This document shows, one piece after another, positions 21,921 through 35,072 of a stretch of DNA of 64,000 nucleotides. Position 1 is the stretch's first letter; every line of letters starts with the position of its first letter. The notes beneath the pieces are model-generated. The model was given only the letters and a program-made list of their open reading frames with translations. It had not been told where the DNA came from and searched no databases. Source of the DNA: Anthopleura xanthogrammica (lineage: Eukaryota > Cnidaria > Anthozoa > Actiniaria > Actiniidae); assembly GCA_964019055.1 (NCBI GenBank), contig OZ025209.1:9549741-9613740 (forward strand). Reading direction: 5' to 3'. Made by a program: the position numbers and the translations under genes.

Positions 21921-24900
21921 AAACACTGTTTTGCTGGGAAAAAAAGCTTTTTAGCCCAAAAAACTGAAAAATGGCCATTTTGGCTCTCAAAACCAGGTTT
22001 TTCGCTGACGGCGTGACCTGTTTGCTGAAACCCCCACTTCTTGCTCATGAAAATACCTCTTGAGATCAAAACACGACTTTTTGGCCAAAAAAAATGGGGT
22101 TTTGGCTGAGTAAAGGTGCTTTTTGGTCAAAAAAGGTGTTTTTGGCTGAGAAAATCTGAAATTTGCTGAGAATTTTCTTTTGCTCAAAACACGACGTTTT
22201 CACTGCTAAACGCAAGTTTTGGCCGAGAAAAGCACATTTTGGATGTCCAAAACACTGTTTTGCTGGGAAAAAAAGCTTTTTAGCCCAAAAAACTGAAAAA
22301 TGGCCATTTTGGCTCTCAAAACCAGGTTTTTCGCTAACGGCGTGACCTGTTTGCTGAAACCCCCACTTCTTGCTCATGAAAATACCTCTTGAGATAAAAA
22401 CACGACTTTTTGGCCAAAAAAAATGGGGTTTTGGCTGAGTAAAGGTGCTTTTTGGTCAAAAAAGGTGTTTTTGGCTGAGAAAATCTGAAATTTGCTGACA
22501 ATTTTCTTTTGCTCAAAACACGACGTTTTCACTGCTAAACGCAAGTTTTGGCCGAGAAAAGCACATTTTGGATGTCCAAAACACTGTTTTGCTGGGAAAA
22601 AAAGCTTTTTAGCCCAAAAAACTGAAAAATGGCCATTTTGGCTCTCAAAACCAGGTTTTTCGCTGACGGCGTGACCTGTTTGCTGAAACCCCCACTTCTT
22701 GCTCATGAAAATACCTCTTGAGATAAAAACACGACTTTTTGGCCAAAAAAAATGGGGTTTTGGCTGAGTAAAGGTGCTTTTTGGTCAAAAAAGGTGTTTT
22801 TGGCTGAGAAAATCTGAAATTTGCTGAGAATTTTCTTTTGCTCAAAACACGACGTTTTCACTGCTAAACGCAAGTTTTGGCCGAGAAAATTACATTTTGG
22901 ATGTCCAAAACACTGTTTTGCTGGGAAAAAAAGCTTTTTAGCCCAAAAAACTGAAAAATGGCCATTTTGGCTCTCAAAACCAGGTTTTTCGCTGACGGCG
23001 TGACCTGTTTGCTGAAACCCCCACTTCTTGCTCATGAAAATACCTCTTGAGATAAAAACACGACTTTTTGGCGAAAAAAAAATGGGGTTTTGGCTGAGTA
23101 AAGGTGCTTTTTGGTCAAAAAAGGTGTTTTTGGCTGAGAAAATCTGAAATTTGCTGAGAATTTTCTTTTGCTCAAAACACGACGTTTTCACTGCTAAACG
23201 CAAGTTTTGGCCGAGAAAAGCACATTTTGGATGTCCAAAACACTGTTTTGCTGGGAAAAAAAGCTTTTTAGCCCAAAAAACTGAAAAATGGCCATTTTGG
23301 CTCTCAAAACCAGGTTTTTCGCTGACGGCGTGAACTGTTTGCTGTAACCCCCACTTCTTGCTCATGAAAATACCTCTTGAGATAAAAACACGACTTTTGG
23401 GCGAAAAAAAAATGGGGTTTTGGCTGAGTAAAGGTGCTTTTTGGTCAAAAAAGGTGTTTTTGGCTGAGAAAATCTGAAATTTGCTGAGAATTTTCTTTTG
23501 CTCAAAACACGACGTTTTCACTGCTAAACGCAAGTTTTGGCCGAGAAAAGCACATTTTGGATGTCCAAAACACTGTTTTGCTGGGAAAAAAAGCTTTTTA
23601 GCCCAAAAAACTGAAAAATGGCCATTTTGGCTCTCAAAACCAGGTTTTTCGCTGACGGCGTGACCTGTTTGCTGAAACCCCCACTTCTTGCTCATGAAAA
23701 TACCTCTTGAGATAAAAACACGACTTTTTGGCCAAAAAAAATGGGGTTTTGGCTGAGTAAAGGTGCTTTTTGGTCAAAAAAGGTGTTTTTGGCTGAGAAA
23801 ATCTGAAATTTGCTGAGAATTTTCTTTTGCTCAAAACACGACGTTTTCACTGCTAAACGCAAGTTTTGGCCGAGAAAAGCACATTTTGGATGTCCAAAAC
23901 ACTGTTTTGCTGGGAAAAAAAGCTTTTTAGCCCAAAAAACTGAAAAATGGCCATTTTGGCTCTCAAAACCAGGTTTTTCGCTGACGGCGTGACCTGTTTG
24001 CTGAAACCCCCACTTCTTGCTCATGAAAATACCTCTTGAGATAAAAACACGACTTTTTGGCCAAAAAAAATGGGGTTTTGGCTGAGTAAAGGTGCTTTTT
24101 GGTCAAAAAAGGTGTTTTTGGCTGAGAAAATCTGAAATTTGCTGACAATTTTCTTTTGCTCAAAACACGACGTTTTCACTGCTAAACGCAAGTTTTGGCC
24201 GAGAAAAGCACATTTTGGATGTCCAAAACACTGTTTTGCTGGGAAAAAAAGCTTTTTAGCCCAAAAAACTGAAAAATGGCCATTTTGGCTCTCAAAACCA
24301 GGTTTTTCGCTGACGGCGTGACCTGTTTGCTGAAACCCCCACTTCTTGCTCATGAAAATACCTCTTGAGATAAAAACACGACTTTTTGGCGAAAAAAAAA
24401 TGGGGTTTTGGCTGAGTAAAGGTGCTTTTTGGTCAAAAAAGGTGTTTTTGGCTGAGAAAATCTGAAATTTGCTGACAATTTTCTTTTGCTCAAAACACGA
24501 CGTTTTCACTGCTAAACGCAAGTTTTGGCCGAGAAAAGCACATTTTGGATGTCCAAAACACTGTTTTGCTGGGAAAAAAAGCTTTTTAGCCCAAAAAACT
24601 GAAAAATGGCCATTTTGGCTCTCAAAACCAGGTTTTTCGCTGACGGCGTGACCTGTTTGCTGAAACCCCCACTTCTTGCTCATGAAAATACCTCTTGAGA
24701 TAAAAACACGACTTTTTGGCCAAAAAAAATGGGGTTTTGGCTGAGTAAAGGTGCTTTTTGGTCAAAAAAGGTGTTTTTGGCTGAGAAAATCTGAAATTTG
24801 CTGACAATTTTCTTTTGCTCAAAACACGACGTTTTCACTGCTAAACGCAAGTTTTGGCCGAGAAAAGCACATTTTGGATGTCCAAAACACTGTTTTGCTG

Positions 24901-26323
24901 GGAAAAAAAGCTTTTTAGCCCAAAAAACTGAAAAATGGCCATTTTGGCTCTCAAAACCAGGTTTTTCGCTGACGGCGTGACCTGTTTGCTGAAACCCCCA
25001 CTTCTTGCTCATGAAAATACCTCTTGAGATAAAAACACGACTTTTTGGCCAAAAAAAATGGGGTTTTGGCTGAGTAAAGGTGCTTTTTGGTCAAAAAAGG
25101 TGTTTTTGGCTGAGAAAATCTGAAATTTGCTGAGAATTTTCTTTTGCTCAAAACACGACGTTTTCACTGCTAAACGCAAGTTTTGGCCGAGAAAAGCACA
25201 TTTTGGATGTCCAAAACACTGTTTTGCTGGGAAAAAAAGCTTTTTAGCCCAAAAAACTGAAAAATGGCCATTTTGGCTCTCAAAACCAGGTTTTTCGCTG
25301 ACGGCGTGACCTGTTTGCTGAAACCCCCACTTCTTGCTCATGAAAATACCTCTTGAGATAAAAACACGGCTTTTTGGCGAAAAAAAATGGGGTTTTGGCT
25401 AAGTAAAGGTGCTTTTTGGTCAAAAAAGGTGTTTTTGGCTGAGAAAATCTGAAATTTGCTGAGAATTTTCTTTTGCTCAAAACACGACGTTTTCACTGCT
25501 AAGTGCAAGTTTTGGCCGAGAAAAGCACATTTTGGATGTCCAAAACACTGTTTTGCTGGGAAAAAAAGCTTTTTAGCCCAAAAAACTGAAAAATGGCCAT
25601 TTTGGCTCTCAAAACCAGGTTTTTCGCTGACGGCGTGACCTGTTTGCTGAAACCCCCACTTCTTGCTCATGAAAATACCTCTTGAGATAAAAACACGGCT
25701 TTTTGGCGAAAAAAAATGGGGTTTTGGCTAAGTAAAGGTGCTTTTTGGTCAAAAAAGGTGTTTTTGGCTGAGAAAATCTGAAATTTGCTGAGAATTTTCT
25801 TTTGCTCAAAACACGACGTTTTCACTGCTAAGTGCAAGTTTTGGCCGAGAAAAGCACATTTTGGATGTCCAAAACACTGTTTTGCTGGGAAAAAAAGCTT
25901 TTTAGCCCAAAAAACTGAAAAATGGCCATTTTGGCTCTCAAAACCAGGTTTTTCGCTGATGGCGTGACCTGTTTGCTGAAACCCCCACTTCTTGCTCATG
26001 AAAATACCTCTTGAGATAAAACACGACTTTTTGGCGAAGAAAAATGGGGTTTTGGCTGAGTAAAGGTGCTTTTTGGTCAAAAAAGGTGTTTTTGGCTGAG
26101 AAAATCTGAAATTTGCTGAGAATTTTCTTTTGCTCAAAACACGACGTTTTCACTGCTAAACGCAAGTTTTGGCCGAGAAAAGCACATTTTGGATGTCCAA
26201 AACACTGTTTTGCTGGGAAAAAAAGCTTTTTAGCCCAAAAAACTGAAAAATGGCCATTTTGGCTCTCAAAATCAGGTTTTTCGCTGACGGCGTGACCTGT
26301 TTGCTGAAACCCCCACTTCTTGC

Positions 26324-28630
26324 TCATGAAAATACCTCTTGAGATAAAAACACGGCTTTTTGGCGAAAAAAAATGGGGTTTTGGCTGAGTAAAGGTGCTT
26401 TTTGGTCAAAAAAGGTGTTTTTGGCTGAGAAAATCTGAAATTTGCTGAGAATTTTCTTTTGCTCAAAACACGACGTTTTCACTGCTAAACGCAAGTTTTG
26501 GCCGAGAAAAGCACATTTTGGATGTCCAAAACACTGTTTTGCTGGGAAAAAAAGCTTTTTAGCCCAAAAAACTGAAAAATGGCCATTTTGGCTCTCAAAA
26601 CCAGGTTTTTCGCTGACGGCGTGACCTGTTTGCTGAAACCCCCACTTCTTGCTCATGAAAATACCTCTTGAGATAAAAACACGACTTTTTGGCCAAAAAA
26701 AATGGGGTTTTGGCTGAGTAAAGGTGCTTTTTGGTCAAAAAAGGTGTTTTTGGCTGAGAAAATCTGAAATTTGCTGACAATTTTCTTTTGCTCAAAACAC
26801 GACGTTTTCACTGCTAAACGCAAGTTTTGGCCGAGAAAAGCACATTTTGGATGTCCAAAACACTGTTTTGCTGGGAAAAAAAGCTTTTTAGCCCAAAAAA
26901 CTGAAAAATGGCCATTTTGGCTCTCAAAACCAGGTTTTTCGCTGACGGCGTGACCTGTTTGCTGAAACCCCCACTTCTTGCTCATGAAAATACCTCTTGA
27001 GATAAAAACACGGCTTTTTGGCGAAAAAAAATGGGGTTTTGGCTGAGTAAAGGTGCTTTTTGGTCAAAAAAGGTGTTTTTGGCTGAGAAAATCTGAAATT
27101 TGCTGAGAATTTTCTTTTGCTCAAAACACGACGTTTTCACTGCTAAACGCAAGTTTTGGCCGAGAAAAGCACATTTTGGATGTCCAAAACACTGTTTTGC
27201 TGGGAAAAAAAGCTTTTTAGCCCAAAAAACTGAAAAATGGCCATTTTGGCTCTCAAAACCAGGTTTTTCGCTGACGGCGTGACCTGTTTGCTGAAACCCC
27301 CACTTCTTGCTCATGAAAATACCTCTTGAGATAAAAACACGACTTTTTGGCCAAAAAAAATGGGGTTTTGGCTGAGTAAAGGTGCTTTTTGGTCAAAAAA
27401 GGTGTTTTTGGCTGAGAAAATCTGAAATTTGCTGACAATTTTCTTTTGCTCAAAACACGACGTTTTCACTGCTAAACGCAAGTTTTGGCCGAGAAAAGCA
27501 CATTTTGGATGTCCAAAACACTGTTTTGCTGGGAAAAAAAGCTTTTTAGCCCAAAAAACTGAAAAATGGCCATTTTGGCTCTCAAAACCAGGTTTTTCGC
27601 TGACGGCGTGACCTGTTTGCTGAAACCCCCACTTCTTGCTCATGAAAATACCTCTTGAGATAAAAACACGGCTTTTTGGCGAAAAAAAATGGGGTTTTGG
27701 CTGAGTAAAGGTGCTTTTTGGTCAAAAAAGGTGTTTTTGGCTGAGAAAATCTGAAATTTGCTGAGAATTTTCTTTTGCTCAAAACACGACGTTTTCACTG
27801 CTAAACGCAAGTTTTGGCCGAGAAAAGCACATTTTGGATGTCCAAAACACTGTTTTGCTGGGAAAAAAAGCTTTTTAGCCCAAAAAACTGAAAAATGGCC
27901 ATTTTGGCTCTCAAAACCAGGTTTTTCGCTGACGGTGTGACCTGTTTGCTGAAACCCCCACTTCTTGCTCATGAAAATACCTCTTGAGATAAAAACACGA
28001 CTTTTTGGCCAAAAAAAATGGGGTTTTGGCTGAGTAAAGGTGCTTTTTGGTCAAAAAAGGTGTTTTTGGCTGAGAAAATCTGAAATTTGCTGACAATTTT
28101 CTTTTGCTCAAAACACGACGTTTTCACTGCTAAACGCAAGTTTTGGCCGAGAAAAGCACATTTTGGATGTCCAAAACACTGTTTTGCTGGGAAAAAAAGC
28201 TTTTTAGCCCAAAAAACTGAAAAATGGCCATTTTGGCTCTCAAAACCAGGTTTTTCGCTGACGGCGTGACCTGTTTGCTGAAACCCCCACTTCTTGCTCA
28301 TGAAAATACCTCTTGAGATAAAAACACGGCTTTTTGGCGAAAAAAAATGGGGTTTTGGCTGAGTAAAGGTGCTTTTTGGTCAAAAAAGGTGTTTTTGGCT
28401 GAGAAAATCTGAAATTTGCTGACAATTTTCTTTTGCTCAAAACACGACGTTTTCACTGCTAAGTGCAAGTTTTGGCCGAGAAAAGCACATTTTGGATGTC
28501 CAAAACACTGTTTTGCTGGGAAAAAAAGCTTTTTAGCCCAAAAAACTGAAAAATGGCCATTTTGGCTCTCAAAACCAGGTTTTTCGCTGACGGCGTGACC
28601 TGTTTTCTGAAACCCCCACTTCTTGCTCAT
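26324..28630. repeat. Alternating dimeric higher-order repeat (about 658 bp)
   Basis: Consecutive monomers alternate between type P (ACACGGCTTTTTGGCG with CTGAGAATT) and type Q (ACACGACTTTTTGGCC with CTGACAATT): P at 26.32, 26.98, 27.64 and 28.30 kb, Q between them. The last P copy carries CTGACAATT and CTAAGTGC, a sign of exchange. This is a small true higher-order repeat inside otherwise monomeric satellite. Confidence 0.75.
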
Positions 28631-31600
28631 GAAAATACCTCTTGAGATAAAAACACGACTTTTTGGCCAAAAAAAATGGGGTTTTGGCTGAGTAAAGGTG
28701 CTTTTTGGTCAAAAAAGGTGTTTTTGGCTGAGAAAATCTGAAATTTGCTGAGAATTTTCTTTTGCTCAAAACACGACGTTTTCACTGCTAAACGCAAGTT
28801 TTGGCCGAGAAAAGCACATTTTGGATGTCCAAAACACTGTTTTGCTGGGAAAAAAAGCTTTTTAGCCCAAAAAACTGAAAAATGGCCATTTTGGCTCTCA
28901 AAACCAGGTTTTTCGCTAACGGCGTGACCTGTTTGCTGAAACCCCCACTTCTTGCTCATGAAAATACCTCTTGTGATAAAAACACGACTTTTTGGCCAAA
29001 AAAAATGGGGTTTTGGCTGAGTAAAGGTGCTTTTTGGTCAAAAAAGGTGTTTTTGGCTGAGAAAATCTGAAATTTGCTGACAATTTTCTTTTGCTCAAAA
29101 CACGACGTTTTCACTGCTAAACGCAAGTTTTGGCCGAGAAAAGCACATTTTGGATGTCCAAAACACTGTTTTGCTGGGAAAAAAAGCTTTTTAGCCCAAA
29201 AAACTGAAAAATGGCCATTTTGGCTCTCAAAACCAGGTTTTTCGCTGACGGCGTGACCTGTTTGCTGAAACCCCCACTTCTTGCTCATGAAAATACCTCT
29301 TGAGATAAAAACACGACTTTTTGGCCAAAAAAAATGGGGTTTTGGCTGAGTAAAGGTGCTTTTTGGTCAAAAAAGGTGTTTTTGGCTGAGAAAATCTGAA
29401 ATTTGCTGAGAATTTTCTTTTGCTCAAAACACGACGTTTTCACTGCTAAACGCAAGTTTTGGCCGAGAAAAGCACATTTTGGATGTCCAAAACACTGTTT
29501 TGCTGGGAAAAAAAGCTTTTTAGCCCAAAAAACTGAAAAATGGCCATTTTGGCTCTCAAAACCAGGTTTTTCGCTGACGGCGTGACCTGTTTGCTGAAAC
29601 CCCCACTTCTTGCTCATGAAAATACCTCTTGAGATAAAAACACGACTTTTTGGCCAAAAAAAATGGGGTTTTGGCTGAGTAAAGGTGCTTTTTGGTCAAA
29701 AAAGGTGTTTTTGGCTGAGAAAATCTGAAATTTGCTGAGAATTTTCTTTTGCTCAAAACACGACGTTTTCACTGCTAAACGCAAGTTTTGGCCGAGAAAA
29801 GCACATTTTGGATGTCCAAAACACTGTTTTGCTGGGAAAAAAAGCTTTTTAGCCCAAAAAACTGAAAAATGGCCATTTTGGCTCTCAAAACCAGGTTTTT
29901 CGCTGACGGCGTGACCTGTTTGCTGAAACCCCCACTTCTTGCTCATGAAAATACCTCTTGAGATAAAAACACGACTTTTTGGCGAAAAAAAATGGGGTTT
30001 TGGCTGAGTAAAGGTGCTTTTTGGTCAAAAAAGGTGTTTTTGGCTGAGAAAATCTGAAATTTGCTGAGAATTTTCTTTTGCTCAAAACACGACGTTTTCA
30101 CTGCTAAACGCAAGTTTTGGCCGAGAAAAGCACATTTTGGATGTCCAAAACACTGTTTTGCTGGGAAAAAAAGCTTTTTAGCCCAAAAAACTGAAAAATG
30201 GCCATTTTGGCTCTCAAAACCAGGTTTTTTGCAGACGGCGTGACCTGTTTGCTGAAACCCCCACTTCTTGCTCATGAAAATACCTCTTGAGATAAAAACA
30301 CGACTTTTTGGCCAAAAAAAATGGGGTTTTGGCTGAGTAAAGGTGCTTTTTGGTCAAAAAAGGTGTTTTTGGCTGAGAAAATCTGAAATTTGCTGAGAAT
30401 TTTCTTTTGCTCAAAACACGACGTTTTCACTGCTAAACGCAAGTTTTGGCCGAGAAAAGCACATTTTGGATGTCCAAAACACTGTTTTGCTGGGAAAAAA
30501 AGCTTTTTAGCCCAAAAAACTGAAAAATGGCCATTTTGGCTCTCAAAACCAGGTTTTTCGCTGACGGCGTGACCTGTTTGCTGAAACCCCCACTTCTTGC
30601 TCATGAAAATACCTCTTGAGATAAAAACACGGCTTTTTGGCCAAAAAAAATGGGGTTTTGGCTGAGTAAAGGTGCTTTTTGGTCAAAAAAGGTGTTTTTG
30701 GCTGAGAAAATCTGAAATTTGCTGAGAATTTTCTTTTGCTCAAAACACGACGTTTTCACTGGTAAACGCAAGTTTTGGCCGAGAAAAGCACATTTTGGAT
30801 GTCCAAAACACTGTTTTGCTGGGAAAAAAAGCTTTTTAGCCCAAAAAACTGAAAAATGGCCATTTTGGCTCTCAAAACCAGGTTTTTTGCTGACGGCGTG
30901 ACCTGTTTGCTGAAACCCCCACTTCTTGCTCATGAAAATACCTCTTGAGATAAAAACACGACTTTTTGGCGAAAAAAAATGGGGTTTTGGCTGAGTAAAG
31001 GTGCTTTTTGGTCAAAAAAGGTGTTTTTGGCTGAGAAAATCTGAAATTTGCTGAGAATTTTCTTTTGCTCAAAACACGACGTTTTCACTGCTAAACGCAA
31101 GTTTTGGCCGAGAAAAGCACATTTTGGATGTCCAAAACACTGTTTTGCTGGGAAAAAAAGCTTTTTAGCCCAAAAAACTGAAAAATGGCCATTTTGGCTC
31201 TCAAAACCAGGTTTTTTGCTGACGGCGTGACCTGTTTGCTGAAACCCCCACTTCTTGCTCATGAAAATACCTCTTGAGATAAAAACACGACTTTTTGGCG
31301 AAAAAAAATGGGGTTTTGGCTGAGTAAAGGTGCTTTTTGGTCAAAAAAGGTGTTTTTGGCTGAGAAAATCTGAAATTTGCTGAGAATTTTCTTTTGCTCA
31401 AAACACGACGTTTTCACTGCTAAACGCAAGTTTTGGCCGAGAAAAGCACATTTTGGATGTCCAAAACACTGTTTTGCTGGGAAAAAAAGCTTTTTAGCCC
31501 AAAAAACTGAAAAATGGCCATTTTGGCTCTCAAAACCAGGTTTTTTGCTGACGGCGTGACCTGTTTGCTGAAACCCCCACTTCTTGCTCATGAAAATACC

Positions 31601-34600
31601 TCTTGAGATAAAAACACGACTTTTTGGCCAAAAAAAATGGGGTTTTGGCTGAGTAAAGGTGCTTTTTGGTCAAAAAAGGTGTTTTTGGCTGAGAAAATCT
31701 GAAATTTGCTGAGAATTTTCTTTTGCTCAAAACACGACGTTTTCACTGCTAAACGCAAGTTTTGGCCGAGAAAAGCACATTTTGGATGTCCAAAACACTG
31801 TTTTGCTGGGAAAAAAAGCTTTTTAGCCCAAAAAACTGAAAAATGGCCATTTTGGCTCTCAAAACCAGGTTTTTCGCTGACGGCGTGACCTGTTTGCTGA
31901 AACCCCCACTTCTTGCTCATGAAAATACCTCTTGAGATAAAAACACGACTTTTTGGCGAAAAAAAATGGGGTTTTGGCTGAGTAAAGGTGCTTTTTGGTC
32001 AAAAAGGGTGTTTTTGGCTGAGAAAATCTGAAATTTGCTGAGAATTTTCTTTTGCTCAAAACACGACGTTTTCACTGGTAAACGCAAGTTTTGGCCGAGA
32101 AAAGCACATTTTGGATGTCCAAAACACTGTTTTGCTGGGAAAAAAAGCTTTTTAGCCCAAAAAACTGAAAAATGGCCATTTTGGCTCTCAAAACCAGGTT
32201 TTTCGCTGACGGCGTGACCTGTTTGCTGAAACCCCCACTTCTTGCTCATGAAAATACCTCTTGAGATAAAAACACGACTTTTTGGCCCAAAAAAATGGGG
32301 TTTTGGCTGAGTAAAGGTGCTTTTTGGTCAAAAAAGGTGTTTTTGGCTGAGAAAATCTGAAATTTGCTGAGAATTTTCTTTTGCTCAAAACACGACGTTT
32401 TCACTGCTAAACGCAAGTTTTGGCCGAGAAAAGCACATTTTGGATGTCCAAAACACTGTTTTGCTGGGAAAAAAAGCTTTTTAGCCCAAAAAACTGAAAA
32501 ATGGCCATTTTGGCTCTCAAAACCAGGTTTTTCGCTGACGGCGTGACCTGTTTGCTGAAACCCCCACTTCTTGCTCATGAAAATACCTCTTGAGATAAAA
32601 ACACGACTTTTTGGCCAAAAAAAATGGGGTTTTGGCTGAGTAAAGGTGCTTTTTGGTCAAAAAAGGTGTTTTTGGCTGAGAAAATCTGAAATTTGCTGAC
32701 AATTTTCTTTTGCTCAAAACACGACGTTTTCACTGCTAAACGCAAGTTTTGGCCGAGAAAAGCACATTTTGGATGTCCAAAACACTGTTTTGCTGGGAAA
32801 AAAAGCTTTTTAGCCCAAAAAACTGAAAAATGGCCATTTTGGCTCTCAAAACCAGGTTTTTCGCTGACGGCGTGACCTGTTTGCTGAAACCCCCACTTCT
32901 TGCTCATGAAAATACCTCTTGAGATAAAAACACGACTTTTTGGCCAAAAAAAATGGGGTTTTGGCTGAGTAAAGGTGCTTTTTGGTCAAAAAAGGTGTTT
33001 TTGGCTGAGAAAATCTGAAATTTGCTGAGAATTTTCTTTTGCTCAAAACACGACGTTTTCACTGCTAAACGCAAGTTTTGGCCGAGAAAAGCACATTTTG
33101 GATGTCCAAAACACTGTTTTGCTGGGAAAAAAAGCTTTTTAGCCCAAAAAACTGAAAAATGGCCATTTTGGCTCTCAAAACCAGGTTTTTCGCTGACGGC
33201 GTGACCTGTTTCCTGAAACCCCCCCTTCTTGCTCATGAAAATACCTCTTGAGATAAAAACACGACTTTTTGGCGAAAAAAAATGGGGTTTTGGCTGAGTA
33301 AAGGTGCTTTTTGGTCAAAAAAGGTGTTTTTGGCTGAGAAAATCTGAAATTTGCTGACAATTTTCTTTTGCTCAAAACACGACGTTTTCACTGCTAAACG
33401 CAAGTTTTGGCCGAGAAAAGCACATTTTGGATGTCCAAAACACTGTTTTGCTGGGAAAAAAAGCTTTTTAGCCCAAAAAACTGAAAAATGGCCATTTTGG
33501 CTCTCAAAACCAGGTTTTTCGCTGACGGCGTGACCTGTTTGCTGAAACCCCCACTTCTTGCTCATGAAAATACCTCTTGAGATAAAAACACGACTTTTTG
33601 GCCAAAAAAAATGGGGTTTTGGCTGAGTAAAGGTGCTTTTGGTCAAAAAAGGTGTTTTTGGCTGAGAAAATCTGAAATTTGCTGACAATTTTCTTTTGCT
33701 CAAAACACGACGTTTTCACTGCTAAACGCAAGTTTTGGCCGAGAAAAGCACATTTTGGATGTCCAAAACACTGTTTTGCTGGGAAAAAAAGCTTTTTAGC
33801 CCAAAAAACTGAAAAATGGCCATTTTGGCTCTCAAAACCAGGTTTTTCGCTGACGGCGTGACCTGTTTGCTGAAACCCCAACTTCTTGCTCATGAAAATA
33901 CCTCTTGAGATAAAAACACGACTTTTTGGCCCAAAAAAATGGGGTTTTGGCTGAGTAAAGGTGCTTTTTGGTCAAAAAAGGTGTTTTTGGCTGAGAAAAT
34001 CTGAAATTTGCTGAGAATTTTCTTTTGCTCAAAACACGACGTTTTCACTGCTAAACGCAAGTTTTGGCCGAGAAAAGCACATTTTGGATGTCCAAAACAC
34101 TGTTTTGCTGGGAAAAAAAGCTTTTTAGCCCAAAAAACTGAAAAATGGCCATTTTGGCTCTCAAAACCAGGTTTTTCGCTGACGGCGTGACCTGTTTGCT
34201 GAAACCCCAACTTCTTGCTCATGAAAATACCTCTTGAGATAAAAACACGACTTTTTGGCCCAAAAAAATGGGGTTTTGGCTGAGTAAAGGTGCTTTTTGG
34301 TCAAAAAAGGTGTTTTTGGCTGAGAAAATCTGAAATTTGCTGAGAATTTTCTTTTGCTCAAAACACGACGTTTTCACTGCTAAACGCAAGTTTTGGCCGA
34401 GAAAAGCACATTTTGGATGTCCAAAACACTGTTTTGCTGGGAAAAAAAGCTTTTTAGCCCAAAAAACTGAAAAATGGCCATTTTGGCTCTCAAAACCAGG
34501 TTTTTCGCTGACGGCGTGACCTGTTTGCTGAAACCCCCACTTCTTGCTCATGAAAATACCTCTTGAGATAAAAACACGACTTTTTGGCCAAAAAAAATGG

Positions 34601-34743
34601 GGTTTTGGCTGAGTAAAGGTGCTTTTTGGTCAAAAAAGGTGTTTTTGGCTGAGAAAATCTGAAATTTGCTGAGAATTTTCTTTTGCTCAAAACACGACGT
34701 TTTCACTGCTAAACGCAAGTTTTGGCCGAGAAAAGCACATTTT

Positions 34744-35072
34744 GGATGTCCAAAACACTGTTTTGCTGGGAAAAAAAGCTTTTTAGCCCAAAAAACTGAA
34801 AAATGGCCATTTTGGCTCTCAAAACCAGGTTTTTCGCTGACGGCGTGACCTGTTTGCTGAAACCCCCACTTCTTGCTCATGAAAATACCTCTTGAGATAA
34901 AAACACGACTTTTTGGCCAAAAAAAATGGGGTTTTGGCTGAGTAAAGGTGCTTTTTGGTCAAAAAAGGTGTTTTTGGCTGAGAAAATCTGAAATTTGCTG
35001 AGAATTTTCTTTTGCTCAAAACACGACGTTTTCACTGCTAAACGCAAGTTTTGGCCGAGAAAAGCACATTTT
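34744..35072. repeat. Representative 329-bp monomer with about 16 internal ~20-bp subrepeats
   Basis: This copy equals the common block B type. Cut before each T-run it splits into 16 pieces of 21, 19, 30, 20, 21, 19, 20, 20, 22, 20, 19, 23, 16, 19, 20 and 20 bases, which sum to 329. The shared pattern is TTTT-GGC-TGAG-AAAA followed by 3-6 variable bases ending in G or C; examples are TTTTGGCTGAGTAAAGGTGC and TTTTGGCCGAGAAAAGCACA. The 30-base piece looks like one and a half copies. The monomer therefore arose by amplification of a minisatellite and was later fixed as the larger unit. Confidence 0.85.
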
